Source of the DNA: a virus
IMG/VR virus record: IMGVR_UViG_3300033146_005494
Coordinates: 1-39,967 of that record
Strand: one strand, 5' to 3'
DNA: 39,967 bases
Position numbers and translations under genes: made by a program. Of the stretch, positions 30,910 to 39,943 are shown piece by piece; position 1 is the stretch's first letter, and each line of letters begins with the position of its first letter. Under the pieces are notes generated by a model. That model saw only the letters and a program-made list of their open reading frames with translations, had not been told where the DNA came from and made no database searches.

Positions 30910-32472
30910 TTAAATTAAAGCTTTTCTGTTTTTACCTATTAGAGGAATACCATAAACTAAACCAGTTCTGTAATACTTTCCTGCACCTTTAGGATTTTCA
31001 ACAATACCATAAGATTCAACAAAATAGTACTTATTTCTTGTTCCTACATTCTCTACAGGTATATCAAATACTCTATGAGGTGCTACAACAATTCCTGAAT
31101 CCCATTCACCAGTTCCTTTATAAACTAAAATAAATCTTGTTGGCTCTAAACGTTTACTTCTGTAAACATCAAAGGTATCATTTAACACACCTTTAAAACC
31201 ATCTCCACCAACTCTTTTTTTAGCTTTTGTAAAAATATCTTTTTTCTTACTTAAGTAAGAGAATAAAGTTTTACCTACAACTATTTTATCAACAGCTTCT
31301 TTACCATACACAGCTTCTTCAATATCACTTGCTAAGTCCATTAAAACACCTAATAAGTAATCAAGTTTACTATCTTCTCCTCTGAAGTGAGCCATACTTA
31401 CATTAGCTAAATCAATTGAAAAATCCCCTTGCCCTTTAGCAATAGTAAGAATCTTATCAAGAACTAATGCATCTTGGTCTAAACCTAATTGAGTTAACAT
31501 AAAAGTAGATATATTTGTAATTAAGTCATATTGATGTTCAGAAGCCATTAATTGTTGAGTAAAGATACTAATATCTGCTTGGATTCCTGCATATTGTACT
31601 TCAAAATTAACATCTTTTTTAATAACACTAAGTTTATTAAATTCAGTTACATTTTCTACTTCACTTAAAGTCATTGGGCCCGTTAAAGTAGGAATTAATT
31701 TTCTTGAAATATTACCATCATTTGGTTGAGCAAATAAAGTAGTATATACTCTACCAGCTTGATTAATAGAAGTAGTATTCCCTGTATCATTCATTAAGTC
31801 AATAGTAGTTGCTACAGTTTCGCCACCTACATACTTACAAATTGCATTGTTTTTGTAATGAGCTACAGGAATTAATATATCACCTGCAATAGCTGTATTA
31901 ACCCCTGAACCAGCCGCACCAACTTCAGATGTAATTGTAAAAGATGTATTAGTTAAATCTAAAGTTCCTGAATCAGTAGCTTTATTAAAAGTAATGATGA
32001 TAGCATTTGCCGCATCAATAGCATTATTGTGTCCACCACCAACAATATCATTTGAATTACCAGCATAGATATAATCTAAGAAAGTAACAGTCATTTTACT
32101 GTATTCTGTAGGTTGTACAGAAACAATTTGATAAGTCCATCTTTGCTCAAAAGCATCTACAACAAAAGGAACTAATACTCTTTGGTAAGGAGCATAATTA
32201 GAACTACCAATAAAATCACTAGCTTCATTTAATTTTCCTTCTTTAAGTGCTCTTTGTCTACTTTCAGTTAATACAAAAAGTTTACTGTTTTCCTTAATCA
32301 TTTCTTTCTGATTTTTCATCATTTTTGAGATAATATTTCTATCTCTTGCAGAAAAATGGTCTCTTTTTGCGATACTTTCTGTAAGCATTACCTGCTCACT
32401 TTCAAGTAAGCTACTAAGTTGACTTGGAGTCATACCCCATTTTTGTTTTCTTGTTTCATTCAATTTTCCCAT
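30910..32472 (-). CDS. 23: Major capsid protein (gp23-like)
   Basis: 520 residues from the ATG at 32472 (T4 gp23 is 521), chosen for AAGGAG 7 bases upstream over an in-frame ATG at 32508 that overlaps the promoter. The N-terminal 80 residues are charged and helical, like the propeptide removed in T4 heads. Candidate cleavage sites of the prohead protease type (L-x-E) are at LTE 68-70 and LNE 81-83. The following APYQRVLVPFVVDAFEQRW segment and the C-terminal RNKYYFVESYGIVENPKGAGKYYRTG region are typical of the family. It forms the hexamers of the head. It has its own late-type promoter at 32503 and is separate from the portal operon upstream. Confidence 0.93.
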   Translation of the reverse strand: MGKLNETRKQKWGMTPSQLSSLLESEQVMLTESIAKRDHFSARDRNIISKMMKNQKEMIKENSKLFVLTESRQRALKEGKLNEASDFIGSSNYAPYQRVLVPFVVDAFEQRWTYQIVSVQPTEYSKMTVTFLDYIYAGNSNDIVGGGHNNAIDAANAIIITFNKATDSGTLDLTNTSFTITSEVGAAGSGVNTAIAGDILIPVAHYKNNAICKYVGGETVATTIDLMNDTGNTTSINQAGRVYTTLFAQPNDGNISRKLIPTLTGPMTLSEVENVTEFNKLSVIKKDVNFEVQYAGIQADISIFTQQLMASEHQYDLITNISTFMLTQLGLDQDALVLDKILTIAKGQGDFSIDLANVSMAHFRGEDSKLDYLLGVLMDLASDIEEAVYGKEAVDKIVVGKTLFSYLSKKKDIFTKAKKRVGGDGFKGVLNDTFDVYRSKRLEPTRFILVYKGTGEWDSGIVVAPHRVFDIPVENVGTRNKYYFVESYGIVENPKGAGKYYRTGLVYGIPLIGKNRKALI

Positions 32473-32502
32473 GTGTTTCTCCTTATAAAAAACCTTATAT
32501 TC

Positions 32503-32510
32503 ATACATAT
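32503..32510 (-). promoter_or_regulatory. Putative late promoter ATATGTAT of the capsid gene
   Basis: Reads GTATATGTATGAATATAAGG on the minus strand, 30 bases before the capsid ATG at 32472. Confidence 0.55.
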
Positions 32511-32518
32511 ACTACTTA

Positions 32519-33025
32519 TTAAAAAATGCCCTGCATATCTGAAAAATCGAAGGATTCATTCAAATTTTCAGGCTTTTCACTATTTGGCTTCACTGATACT
32601 TTACCTATATTTTCCATAATCTCATCATAATAATCATCAGTAGTTTTATCACTCTCAATATTTAAATCTTCATTAAGCTCACTTTCATGTAAACTTTGAC
32701 TATAAACGGAAAAGTCATAATTATTAATATCATCATAGGCGATAGCCTCTGACAAATCTTGTACGTACTCATCAATATTATGAATATGTTGTTCTCTCAT
32801 TTTTCTATAAATCTCGTTATTTCTGATTGTCTCATAAAATGTTTTCTTATTGCCCCCTGCTTCAACATATATAGCTAAGTTATCTTTAACTATTGAATCT
32901 CCTGTTAAGTCATATCGATTAGCTTTAATAATATTGAGATTTTTTTCTATAACATCAATTATTGACTCATCGAACTTCTCGTTAAATTTAATAAGTTGTT
33001 CTCTTATTTTTTCTCTTAATCCCAT
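32519..33025 (-). CDS. Possible prohead core/scaffold protein
   Basis: 168 residues, highly acidic (residues about 85-165 rich in Asp, Glu, Asn), helical at the N-terminus and poor in aromatic residues. It lies directly upstream of the capsid gene, where T4 has its core protein gp22, which is also acidic and is cut by the prohead protease. L-x-E sites are present (ELNED, NLNES). No sequence motif proves this; the call is from position and composition. It has its own late-type promoter at 33060 and AGGAGG before the ATG. A gp21-type protease was not seen in the window. Confidence 0.4.
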   Translation of the reverse strand: MGLREKIREQLIKFNEKFDESIIDVIEKNLNIIKANRYDLTGDSIVKDNLAIYVEAGGNKKTFYETIRNNEIYRKMREQHIHNIDEYVQDLSEAIAYDDINNYDFSVYSQSLHESELNEDLNIESDKTTDDYYDEIMENIGKVSVKPNSEKPENLNESFDFSDMQGIF

Positions 33026-33059
33026 CTTATTATCCTCCTAAAATAACCTTCCTACAAAT

Positions 33060-33067
33060 ATACATAT
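33060..33067 (-). promoter_or_regulatory. Putative late promoter ATATGTAT (minus strand)
   Basis: Reads TTGTATATGTATATTTGTAG on the minus strand, 34 bases before the start at 33025, directly after the tetranucleotide repeat. Confidence 0.5.
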
Positions 33068-33070
33068 ACA

Positions 33071-33823
<753 letters not shown>

Positions 33824-33833
33824 ATAAAACCCC

Positions 33834-34202
33834 CTATTTTTTATTCTCTCTTAAATATAATTTACGATATTCTTGCATAAATTTATAATATACTTTAATT
33901 CTACTCTGTAGTAACCTCAAATTTAATCGCAAATTAATGAAATCTGTTGAATCTATTTTTATAGCATCAAGCACAACTCCATCTTCTTCCCAAGTTAAAT
34001 AACCATACACAATTATATTATCAATGAAAAAATCTTCAATGGGTTTTTCTTCAATTGGCTTTATTAAAGAATATTTACATACATTTATATATATGGGTTT
34101 GTCAATAAATTTAGTTCTTACGCATGAAGAAATTGACATTAAAGATAATATTGAACCCGAAAATATTATTAACGCTAATACTAAAAGTAATAATTTTTTC
34201 AT
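33834..34202 (-). CDS. Small lipoprotein
   Basis: 122 residues. A lipoprotein signal peptide is visible: MKK, a hydrophobic stretch of about 20 residues, and a lipobox ISSC with the modified Cys at about residue 27. The mature part is mixed, with a charged helix at the end (about 95-122). Its start overlaps the stop of the 192-aa gene by 4 bases (ATGA). Lipoproteins in phage late operons can be outer-membrane spanins (lysis) or block superinfection, but the usual partner i-spanin is not seen next to it. Confidence 0.65.
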   Translation of the reverse strand: MKKLLLLVLALIIFSGSILSLMSISSCVRTKFIDKPIYINVCKYSLIKPIEEKPIEDFFIDNIIVYGYLTWEEDGVVLDAIKIDSTDFINLRLNLRLLQSRIKVYYKFMQEYRKLYLRENKK

Positions 34203-34777
34203 AATTTATCCACCCTAAAAATATACTCAATTAAGTCAACATAGAAACCTGTAGTATCAACATAAAAATCATTACCTGAATCATCTTGAGTAATTGAAAT
34301 TATAAGCCCATCTGTTGGTAACGTATCGGTTATAAGAGAAGATGATTTACTAGGTAACTCTAAAAGGGCTAAAGTCTTATAGGCAGCTAACCCAACTATA
34401 ACTGATTCAGGCAAATCTTCCCATACAACTTTTTTATTAATTACAAAGAAAAATTCAAAAGAATCAATACTTGCCAAAATGTCATCTCCTAAAGTATTAA
34501 AATCAAACTTCTTTAAGTATATTGTTTCAGTTACACCATCAATCAAAAATTCATGTACTATATTGAAATCATCTACAGTACTCCTATAAGCTAATTGTAT
34601 GTCTGTTGCCTTAATACCAACAATTAAATTAGCAATAGGTTGCAACTCGCTATAAGCTGTATACTGATTATCAAGCGGTAAATTATTCGATAAATAACAT
34701 AAATAAATATGCTCATTTTTTATATACTGATTCAGTAAACTTAAACCAAAACCATTGTGTAAAATTCGTGTAATCAT
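34199..34777 (-). CDS. Unknown virion-operon protein
   Basis: 192 residues, strand-rich, not recognised; no similarity to T4 gp13, gp15 or gp53 was visible. The position between portal and neck genes, in one operon with them, suggests a head-completion, connector or baseplate protein. AGGAG precedes the ATG; its stop overlaps the lipoprotein start by 4 bases. Confidence 0.6.
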   Translation of the reverse strand: MITRILHNGFGLSLLNQYIKNEHIYLCYLSNNLPLDNQYTAYSELQPIANLIVGIKATDIQLAYRSTVDDFNIVHEFLIDGVTETIYLKKFDFNTLGDDILASIDSFEFFFVINKKVVWEDLPESVIVGLAAYKTLALLELPSKSSSLITDTLPTDGLIISITQDDSGNDFYVDTTGFYVDLIEYIFRVDKL

Positions 34778-34824
34778 CTCTTAAATCTCCTTCTAAAGTA
34801 TCGAACTTTGGTTGACAAAATAAC

Positions 34825-35331
34825 CTAAGTCATTGAATTCACCCACCTTTCACTAACTATGTTAAATTCAAATTTAAATCCCTTATGGTGTTTTTCATAT
34901 TCGATAACTTTCGGGTCTTTTTTGATGTTAAATGATGGCAAGTGACCTTTAGGCTCCCCACCTTTACGCATCCAATGATTAAATGCCCTATCACCAAAGA
35001 AATACACAAGATTATAAAAAATTTCTTCTTTAAGACCGTAAATTATCTCTTCTGAAATACCTGCTCTTGATACACCCACCATTTCTTTTTTGAAGATTTT
35101 ATCAGCCATATATTTATCTTTAAAGTTTCCACCTAGATAATAAGCTAAATCATGTCTTGCACAAGGTGCATAAAAAGAACCTGAAATAGTTTCTGCAATA
35201 AATTTAGGAAAGATATCAGGAGAGCAACCATTCACTATACAAAGATAATCGTATTTATTCATTTGTGAGAACATTTTATCAATAGCATTGTCGTTAAATA
35301 TTCTTGCTTTATCAAAGTCTATTGCTTTCAT
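34825..35331 (-). CDS. Phospholipase A2-like protein in the virion operon
   Basis: 168 residues. The pattern NGCSPDIFPKF (34-44), SGSFYAPCARHDLAYYLGG (50-68) and MADKIFKKEM follows prokaryotic phospholipase A2: a calcium-loop-like segment around C36, the C-x-x-H-D-x-x-Y catalytic block with H60 and D61, and a later Asp on the next helix. These enzymes cut the sn-2 acyl chain of phospholipids. The rest, including a Trp/Arg-rich tail, is unrecognised. It starts directly after the portal stop. A virion- or lysis-associated phospholipase could breach membranes at entry (as in parvoviruses) or exit; which of these applies is not known. Confidence 0.55.
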   Translation of the reverse strand: MKAIDFDKARIFNDNAIDKMFSQMNKYDYLCIVNGCSPDIFPKFIAETISGSFYAPCARHDLAYYLGGNFKDKYMADKIFKKEMVGVSRAGISEEIIYGLKEEIFYNLVYFFGDRAFNHWMRKGGEPKGHLPSFNIKKDPKVIEYEKHHKGFKFEFNIVSERWVNSMT

Positions 35332-35332
35332 T

Positions 35333-36934
35333 TTAATACTCCTCTTCTGGTGGTGGTGGGGCTAGCTTTTTCATGGTAGCTTTTTCATTTACTATTGTTT
35401 GATATACCTCATCAATTTCTTCTTGTGTCCTATTAAATATTTCCTTATGAGCATAAGATATAGGAAATAGGGGAATTACTACATCATTAATATCACTAGA
35501 GAATCCTGTAAAGGGAACTATTCTTTCAAGTATATCTATTTTAGCACCTAAATTAGCAAATTTAACTCTTTCAAGGAATCTTATGTTATCTTGAAAAACT
35601 ACCCTGACAGACTTTTTAAATAGTATTAATTCTTGCTCTGATAATATGCCTGATAAGTCAGCAAAATCATTAATAAATGCAATATATAACTTACTAAATT
35701 TCTTTCTAATTTTCAGAATAGTTAAATAAAAATCCCATTCATCAGCGGATATTTCATCCCCTTTTAAAAGCCTCTTTTCTCCTAACCTTGCCTCAATTAC
35801 ACTAGCAGGTAAATCAAGATACATGTAAGCTTCTTTTAAGTACATCTTATAATCTTCTATGGAGCCAAAATGGTCTCCCGCATCAAGAGTCTCGATTGAG
35901 TTATTACTATTAGCTGGTCTTGACATAAATAAACTATCAAGGAAACTTAACTTATTCCTCTTTAAGTCATAATCCCCTGAAGCTGTATCATAAAATTTTG
36001 ATTCATTATATTCTTTCTTAAATTCTCTTAATCGCTCTTTGGCAATTGTCTTTGGTACATTACCTACATCTAACCAAAAAACTCTTGTGGGAATAGCTCT
36101 TGACATACGATAAACTAATAAATGGTCTTTTAAAGTAGAAACTTGAAATAGTGGTTTCATAGCCTTGTGTAATCTTGAAGCTCCGTAACCATCTACTTTA
36201 ATAGCAGATTTAATGTAAATAATATCATCTTTTGAAACCTCTATGTTATTATTATGTAACCTATTATTATAACTAAACATATTAGGGGTTTCTTCAAGGC
36301 TAACTAAATATACATTTTTAGTTGCATTCCAAGTAATATTCCACGGTTCAAGTAATTCATAATGACTTAATTTACCATCAATACCTCTTTTTTTGAGTAA
36401 ACATAATCTACCATCAACATAAAATTGTTGTAAATATTCTTCTGCATTTTCCATTATATCTGGGTTAATATCTGTGAAAGCTCGCATTATAGCATTAAAT
36501 TTTTTTTGCATCTCATCAGTTATGTTATCACCTAGTTTCTTCTTTAGTTTAAAACTAACGGAATAATCCTCAATATTTTCGGAACTATCAATTAATGTTG
36601 ATTTAACAACTTGTTCAATGGCAAACATTGTCTCAGGGAGCATTGCTGTTCTTCTATATTTTGTGATTAAATCTTTTGTTGAAGTAAAGTACTGAATTTG
36701 GGTATTCATAGTTTCTCTTGACTTCTGATAATGTAAAGTTAACCCAGGTATTTCACTAATCTTTTGCTCAATGCTTTGCTGGGGTGCTTTAACAGGTACT
36801 TTAACAGGTGCTTTAGCAGGTATTTTAACAGGTGCTTTAACAGGTGCTTTAGCAGGTACTTTAACAGGTGCTTTAACAGGTGCTTTAGCAGGTACTTTAA
36901 CAGGTGCTTTAGCAGGTACTTTTTTATTTGGCAT
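35333..36934 (-). CDS. 20: Portal protein (gp20-like) with basic repeat N-terminus
   Basis: 533 residues (T4 gp20 is 524). After a repetitive Lys/Ala/Pro N-terminus (residues 5-51), the portal homology is clear: [15 protein letters not shown], the [21 protein letters not shown] segment matching T4 [42 protein letters not shown], and [14 protein letters not shown]. Twelve copies form the head vertex ring through which DNA passes. It overlaps the tube-cap gene by 11 bases. The lysine-rich N-terminal repeat has no T4 counterpart and may bind DNA or scaffold. Confidence 0.95.
   Translation of the reverse strand: [533 protein letters not shown]
36783..36921. repeat. 12-bp / 36-bp repeats in the portal gene start
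   Basis: Tandem units of GGTGCTTTAACA and variants (plus strand) in about 36-base higher-order groups. They encode KAPVK, VPAK and IPAK units over portal residues about 6-51. Such repeats can expand or contract in steps of 12 bases without frameshift. Confidence 0.9.
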
Positions 36935-37934
36935 TATCTATCTCCTTATTTTCTTTTTCTTTAAGTTCCATATTACCAATAAAATCATCATAATATTCTC
37001 TTAACCCCTCTTTTAGTGCTATTGTTAAATCAACTATTGCAGGATAACCATCATCATGAAAATACTTCCCTTCAGGTGTCTTATTTATTGTTAAAGTTTG
37101 TATCTTAAGTTCGTTATAAGTTTGTATTAATCTACCACCTACAAAAACCTTTAATTTTACACTACGAGGATATTCGATACCACTATCTTTTATCCTAGGT
37201 AAAGAAGACACTTGGAAAATATTCAATAACATGTCAACTGTTTCAGATTCTTTTTGGTTTCTTGGCATAAACCTAAAAGTAAATTCAGGGGTTCTTCTTT
37301 CAATACCTTCAAAATGTAAAAAGTCGTCATCTAAATGGGGATTAATCCCCATATTAGCACCAATCATATCTACAGCTCCCTCAACCTCTTCAGATGTTTG
37401 GGAAAGTCCCGCAGTATTTAATCCACCCGCTAATGTACTTCTTAATTGAGAAGTTATTAAGTATCCCTTTTTTCTCTTTAATATCTCATTTAAGGAAACG
37501 CTAGGGTTTCTTTGTATGTCATTCATGAGTATGCCTAAGCCACCAGCGGGTGATTCAGTCCAAGCTAAACCAATTTCATTTTCAATCCCTTGTTCACTAG
37601 GAAAATTAAGAGTTATCTTTGAAGATAAAACTGGCTCAGTAACACCTATAATATTTGCAACTGAACTCAAGTCAACTGTTTTTATAGAATCAACTAAATC
37701 TTTACAGGTTACAGGGTCTTTACTATTTTTCATTGTGCTTAAGTTCTCCCCTTCTTTGAAAGCTTTTTTAAGTAACTCCACACCGATTGAACCTGTAACA
37801 GTTTTCCTGTAAAATTCAAAACTTATGAAAGTTCCACCTGTAGAATTTGATATGTTAGTAGGAAATTCTATATTAATACCATCTGTGATTCTCTTGTTTG
37901 AATCTTTCTTTTTAGTATCTTTTTTAATTCCCAT
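36924..37934 (-). CDS. 48: Baseplate tail-tube cap (gp48-like)
   Basis: 336 residues from the ATG at 37934 (T4 gp48 is 364). The start is chosen because an upstream in-frame ATG (37958) lies at or before the expected transcript start of the promoter at 37966 and has no ribosome site; ATAAGG is near 37934. The late PEFTFRFMPRNQKESETVDMLL segment (about 218-240) and the KLKVFVGGRLIQTYNELKIQTLTINKTP region are typical of the tube-cap group, in which a beta domain related to the tube protein sits on the baseplate. The N-terminus is Lys-rich. It is the first gene of the portal-neck operon. Confidence 0.65.
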   Translation of the reverse strand: MGIKKDTKKKDSNKRITDGINIEFPTNISNSTGGTFISFEFYRKTVTGSIGVELLKKAFKEGENLSTMKNSKDPVTCKDLVDSIKTVDLSSVANIIGVTEPVLSSKITLNFPSEQGIENEIGLAWTESPAGGLGILMNDIQRNPSVSLNEILKRKKGYLITSQLRSTLAGGLNTAGLSQTSEEVEGAVDMIGANMGINPHLDDDFLHFEGIERRTPEFTFRFMPRNQKESETVDMLLNIFQVSSLPRIKDSGIEYPRSVKLKVFVGGRLIQTYNELKIQTLTINKTPEGKYFHDDGYPAIVDLTIALKEGLREYYDDFIGNMELKEKENKEIDNAK

Positions 37935-37965
37935 AAAACCAACCTTATAATAAATCATGATAATA

Positions 37966-37973
37966 ATACATAT
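37966..37973 (-). promoter_or_regulatory. Putative late promoter ATATGTAT of the virion operon
   Basis: Reads AATATTATATGTATTATTA on the minus strand, 32 bases before the tube-cap ATG. It would start the operon from tube cap to neck protein. Confidence 0.55.
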
Positions 37974-37986
37974 AATATTAAAAAAA

Positions 37987-38016
37987 TTGACATTTTTAAG
38001 TAAACTATATTATATA
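37987..38016 (+). promoter_or_regulatory. Sigma70-type promoter of a small gene
   Basis: TTGACA (37987-37992) with TATATA (38011-38016) after 18 bases, or TTATAT after 17. It diverges from the late promoter at 37966. Confidence 0.6.
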
Positions 38017-38056
38017 TTTTAAAGAACGGTTGTTTTACTTTATTAAGGAAAAGAAA

Positions 38057-38230
38057 ATGAAAAAAATTTATGAATTCACCCCATACAATCAAACTGAAAA
38101 ATCTGTTATATTCAAGACGTTGTCTAAAGTAAAAAAGTATGTTAGGATTAACAAAATTGAGGGTTTTATTGAAGTTTATTATAAAGGCAATAAAGAAGTT
38201 ATTGAAACACTATATACAAGTGACTTTTAA
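38057..38230 (+). CDS. Small unknown protein
   Basis: 57 residues from the ATG at 38057, chosen for AAGGAAAAG upstream over an in-frame ATG at 38030. Basic, strand-helix composition (MKKIYEFTPYNQTEKS, then VIFKTL, then FIEVYYKGNKEV). No recognised family. It has its own TTGACA promoter and stands alone between the virion operon and the large lipoprotein, converging on the latter; a single early host-directed gene is plausible. Confidence 0.55.
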   Translation: MKKIYEFTPYNQTEKSVIFKTLSKVKKYVRINKIEGFIEVYYKGNKEVIETLYTSDF

Positions 38231-38236
38231 AGATTA

Positions 38237-39718
38237 TTATTGAAATCTCTCATACCAACCATCAATATAATATCCCACAGTTAACATGTCAGGTGTTCTT
38301 GATTCATCATGACTTATGATAGTAATCTTATCTGAATTAATTGATAATTTCCTAACTTCTAAATTACCAACAACATTGATGTAGGTGTTACCCATCAGTT
38401 TTGAAGTGCTATCAGTATCAAATTTGATTGTATTTCCTGTAAATCTCATAATGTGACCAGGAGTAGTATCGTGAAATTTTCTTACCAAAGGTATTTGTGT
38501 TGTTGATGTGTAATAAGAATAAAATTCAATATTATTGTTAAGTGATACATATATATATCCTTGAACTTTTCGAATTTCAAATGTATCCAAATCATAATCT
38601 TCTATTTGTGAGTGTAAAAGCTCCCACTTTGAACCATCAAAACCGTAAGTCAACCCATGAAACATGATAAGTATTTTATCAGATTCCATGACATATTTAT
38701 AATTTAATTTTGATATGTTAGGTAAATCACCAAAGGGTGTCCTGAATGTATATAATGAATTTGACGACATGTTATATTCAATCTCATTTGAAGCATCTAA
38801 TGTAATGGTACTTTGAACCTTAACTACCACTTCCTGATAAATGTTATCGGTAGTTAAATATGTTAGTGTTGTATTGCTAATTTTCATTGATGGTTGTAAC
38901 ATCTTATAGTGACTTTGGGTAACATAAGCAGGTGATAAAACACCACTCGAATTAATGTAAATGCCAATAATCTTTTCTTCATCATCTGAATTTTTTTGAG
39001 CAATTAAGAAAGTTTGCAATGGCTCAATAAATTCTATTTGAAAATCACCTCTTATTGAGGGGGTGTTCTGGGATAATATAACACCAACTTCATCAATTTG
39101 CTCACTGATTAAACTAATACTCCCACCCAAAAGATAAGTTGCTGAATAAATAGTACCGTCTGTTGCTACCGCAAAAATTATTGCAAAATTATCTCCGCCA
39201 CTTGTATAAGTAAAGGTTCTTACATTAGAACCTAACATTTCCCAATTATGTGTTGGGTAAGTTACAGTCAAATCGGTCTCAATTATTGCATTGTTATTTT
39301 TCTGTATAAAAGCAACTATGTTGTTGGTTACTATGTCCTTATGTATACCAAAATAATATGCACCTAGCCCAGTGATATGCTTATAATTATAATCCACCAT
39401 ATCCAAAGTTAAATTTGTGTGTATCAATTTTGTCACATCCATAGAATATCTACCACTATCACCATACCAAGATGTTTTCACACCTTGAGCTTTAATCATG
39501 TCGTAGTTTCTGGGGTCATTGCTTGTGCGTTCCACTAAATCATTATACTTGTCAATGAAATCCTCATTGCTGTCACTTGGTTTATCTACTTTTAAGTTTG
39601 CCATATCATTCTCCTCAATATCGCCGCACGCAACTGAAAATAACATTAGTATTATTAGTAAGATGCTTTTGCTAATAATACCTATTCTTTTTACATTTTT
39701 CTTTCTTAATGAATTCAT
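38237..39718 (-). CDS. Large surface lipoprotein, probably beta-propeller-like
   Basis: 493 residues. A lipoprotein signal peptide (basic start, hydrophobic stretch, lipobox FSVAC, Cys near residue 32) is followed by an Asn/Asp/Ser-rich linker and a long part of repeated short beta strands with Gly/Asn turns, suggesting a beta-propeller or similar all-beta fold. No enzyme motif. AAGGAGG lies 4 bases before the ATG. It is driven by two host-type sigma70 promoters, not the late octamer, so it would be made early or continuously. Phage-coded lipoproteins such as T5 Llp block the receptor against further infection; such a role, or lysogenic conversion, is possible here. Confidence 0.7.
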   Translation of the reverse strand: MNSLRKKNVKRIGIISKSILLIILMLFSVACGDIEENDMANLKVDKPSDSNEDFIDKYNDLVERTSNDPRNYDMIKAQGVKTSWYGDSGRYSMDVTKLIHTNLTLDMVDYNYKHITGLGAYYFGIHKDIVTNNIVAFIQKNNNAIIETDLTVTYPTHNWEMLGSNVRTFTYTSGGDNFAIIFAVATDGTIYSATYLLGGSISLISEQIDEVGVILSQNTPSIRGDFQIEFIEPLQTFLIAQKNSDDEEKIIGIYINSSGVLSPAYVTQSHYKMLQPSMKISNTTLTYLTTDNIYQEVVVKVQSTITLDASNEIEYNMSSNSLYTFRTPFGDLPNISKLNYKYVMESDKILIMFHGLTYGFDGSKWELLHSQIEDYDLDTFEIRKVQGYIYVSLNNNIEFYSYYTSTTQIPLVRKFHDTTPGHIMRFTGNTIKFDTDSTSKLMGNTYINVVGNLEVRKLSINSDKITIISHDESRTPDMLTVGYYIDGWYERFQ

Positions 39719-39753
39719 AGTGCCTCCTTATGGTCACAGTTAATCATGTACTT

Positions 39754-39782
39754 ATAATACCATGAGTTAATTTAAAAGTCAA
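39754..39782 (-). promoter_or_regulatory. Proximal promoter of the large lipoprotein
   Basis: On the minus strand, TTGACT (39782-39777), 17-base spacer, TATTAT (39759-39754), about 36 bases before the ATG. Confidence 0.7.
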
Positions 39783-39871
39783 ATTTATAAATTAACTCAC
39801 TCTATTCACCCATAGAGTACCTGAAAAAATGCCTTAAATTGCCCTCGAAAATGAATTTTAAAGTAATTTTT

Positions 39872-39900
39872 AGTATACTACAAAGTAAAATGAAAGTCAA
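39872..39900 (-). promoter_or_regulatory. Distal promoter of the large lipoprotein
   Basis: On the minus strand, TTGACT (39900-39895), 17-base spacer, TATACT (39877-39872), immediately downstream of the phased TGTGAA repeats. Confidence 0.7.
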
Positions 39901-39903
39901 GTC

Positions 39904-39943
39904 TTTTCACATCTTTTCACATTTAATTCACAAGTTTTTCACA
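39904..39943 (-). repeat. Four helically phased TGTGAA repeats
   Basis: TTCACA on the plus strand at 39906, 39916, 39927 and 39938, spaced 10, 11 and 11 bases, so all face one side of the helix. They end directly before the -35 of the distal lipoprotein promoter, as expected for an activator site. Confidence 0.65.

Noticed and set aside
36783-36921. Regular repeats suggesting a CRISPR-like array
   Set aside because: They are short contiguous coding repeats (12 bases) without spacers, inside the portal gene.
39904-39943. TTCACA repeats as replication-origin iterons
   Set aside because: Only four short repeats directly abutting a promoter -35; an activator site explains them better, although an origin role is not excluded.
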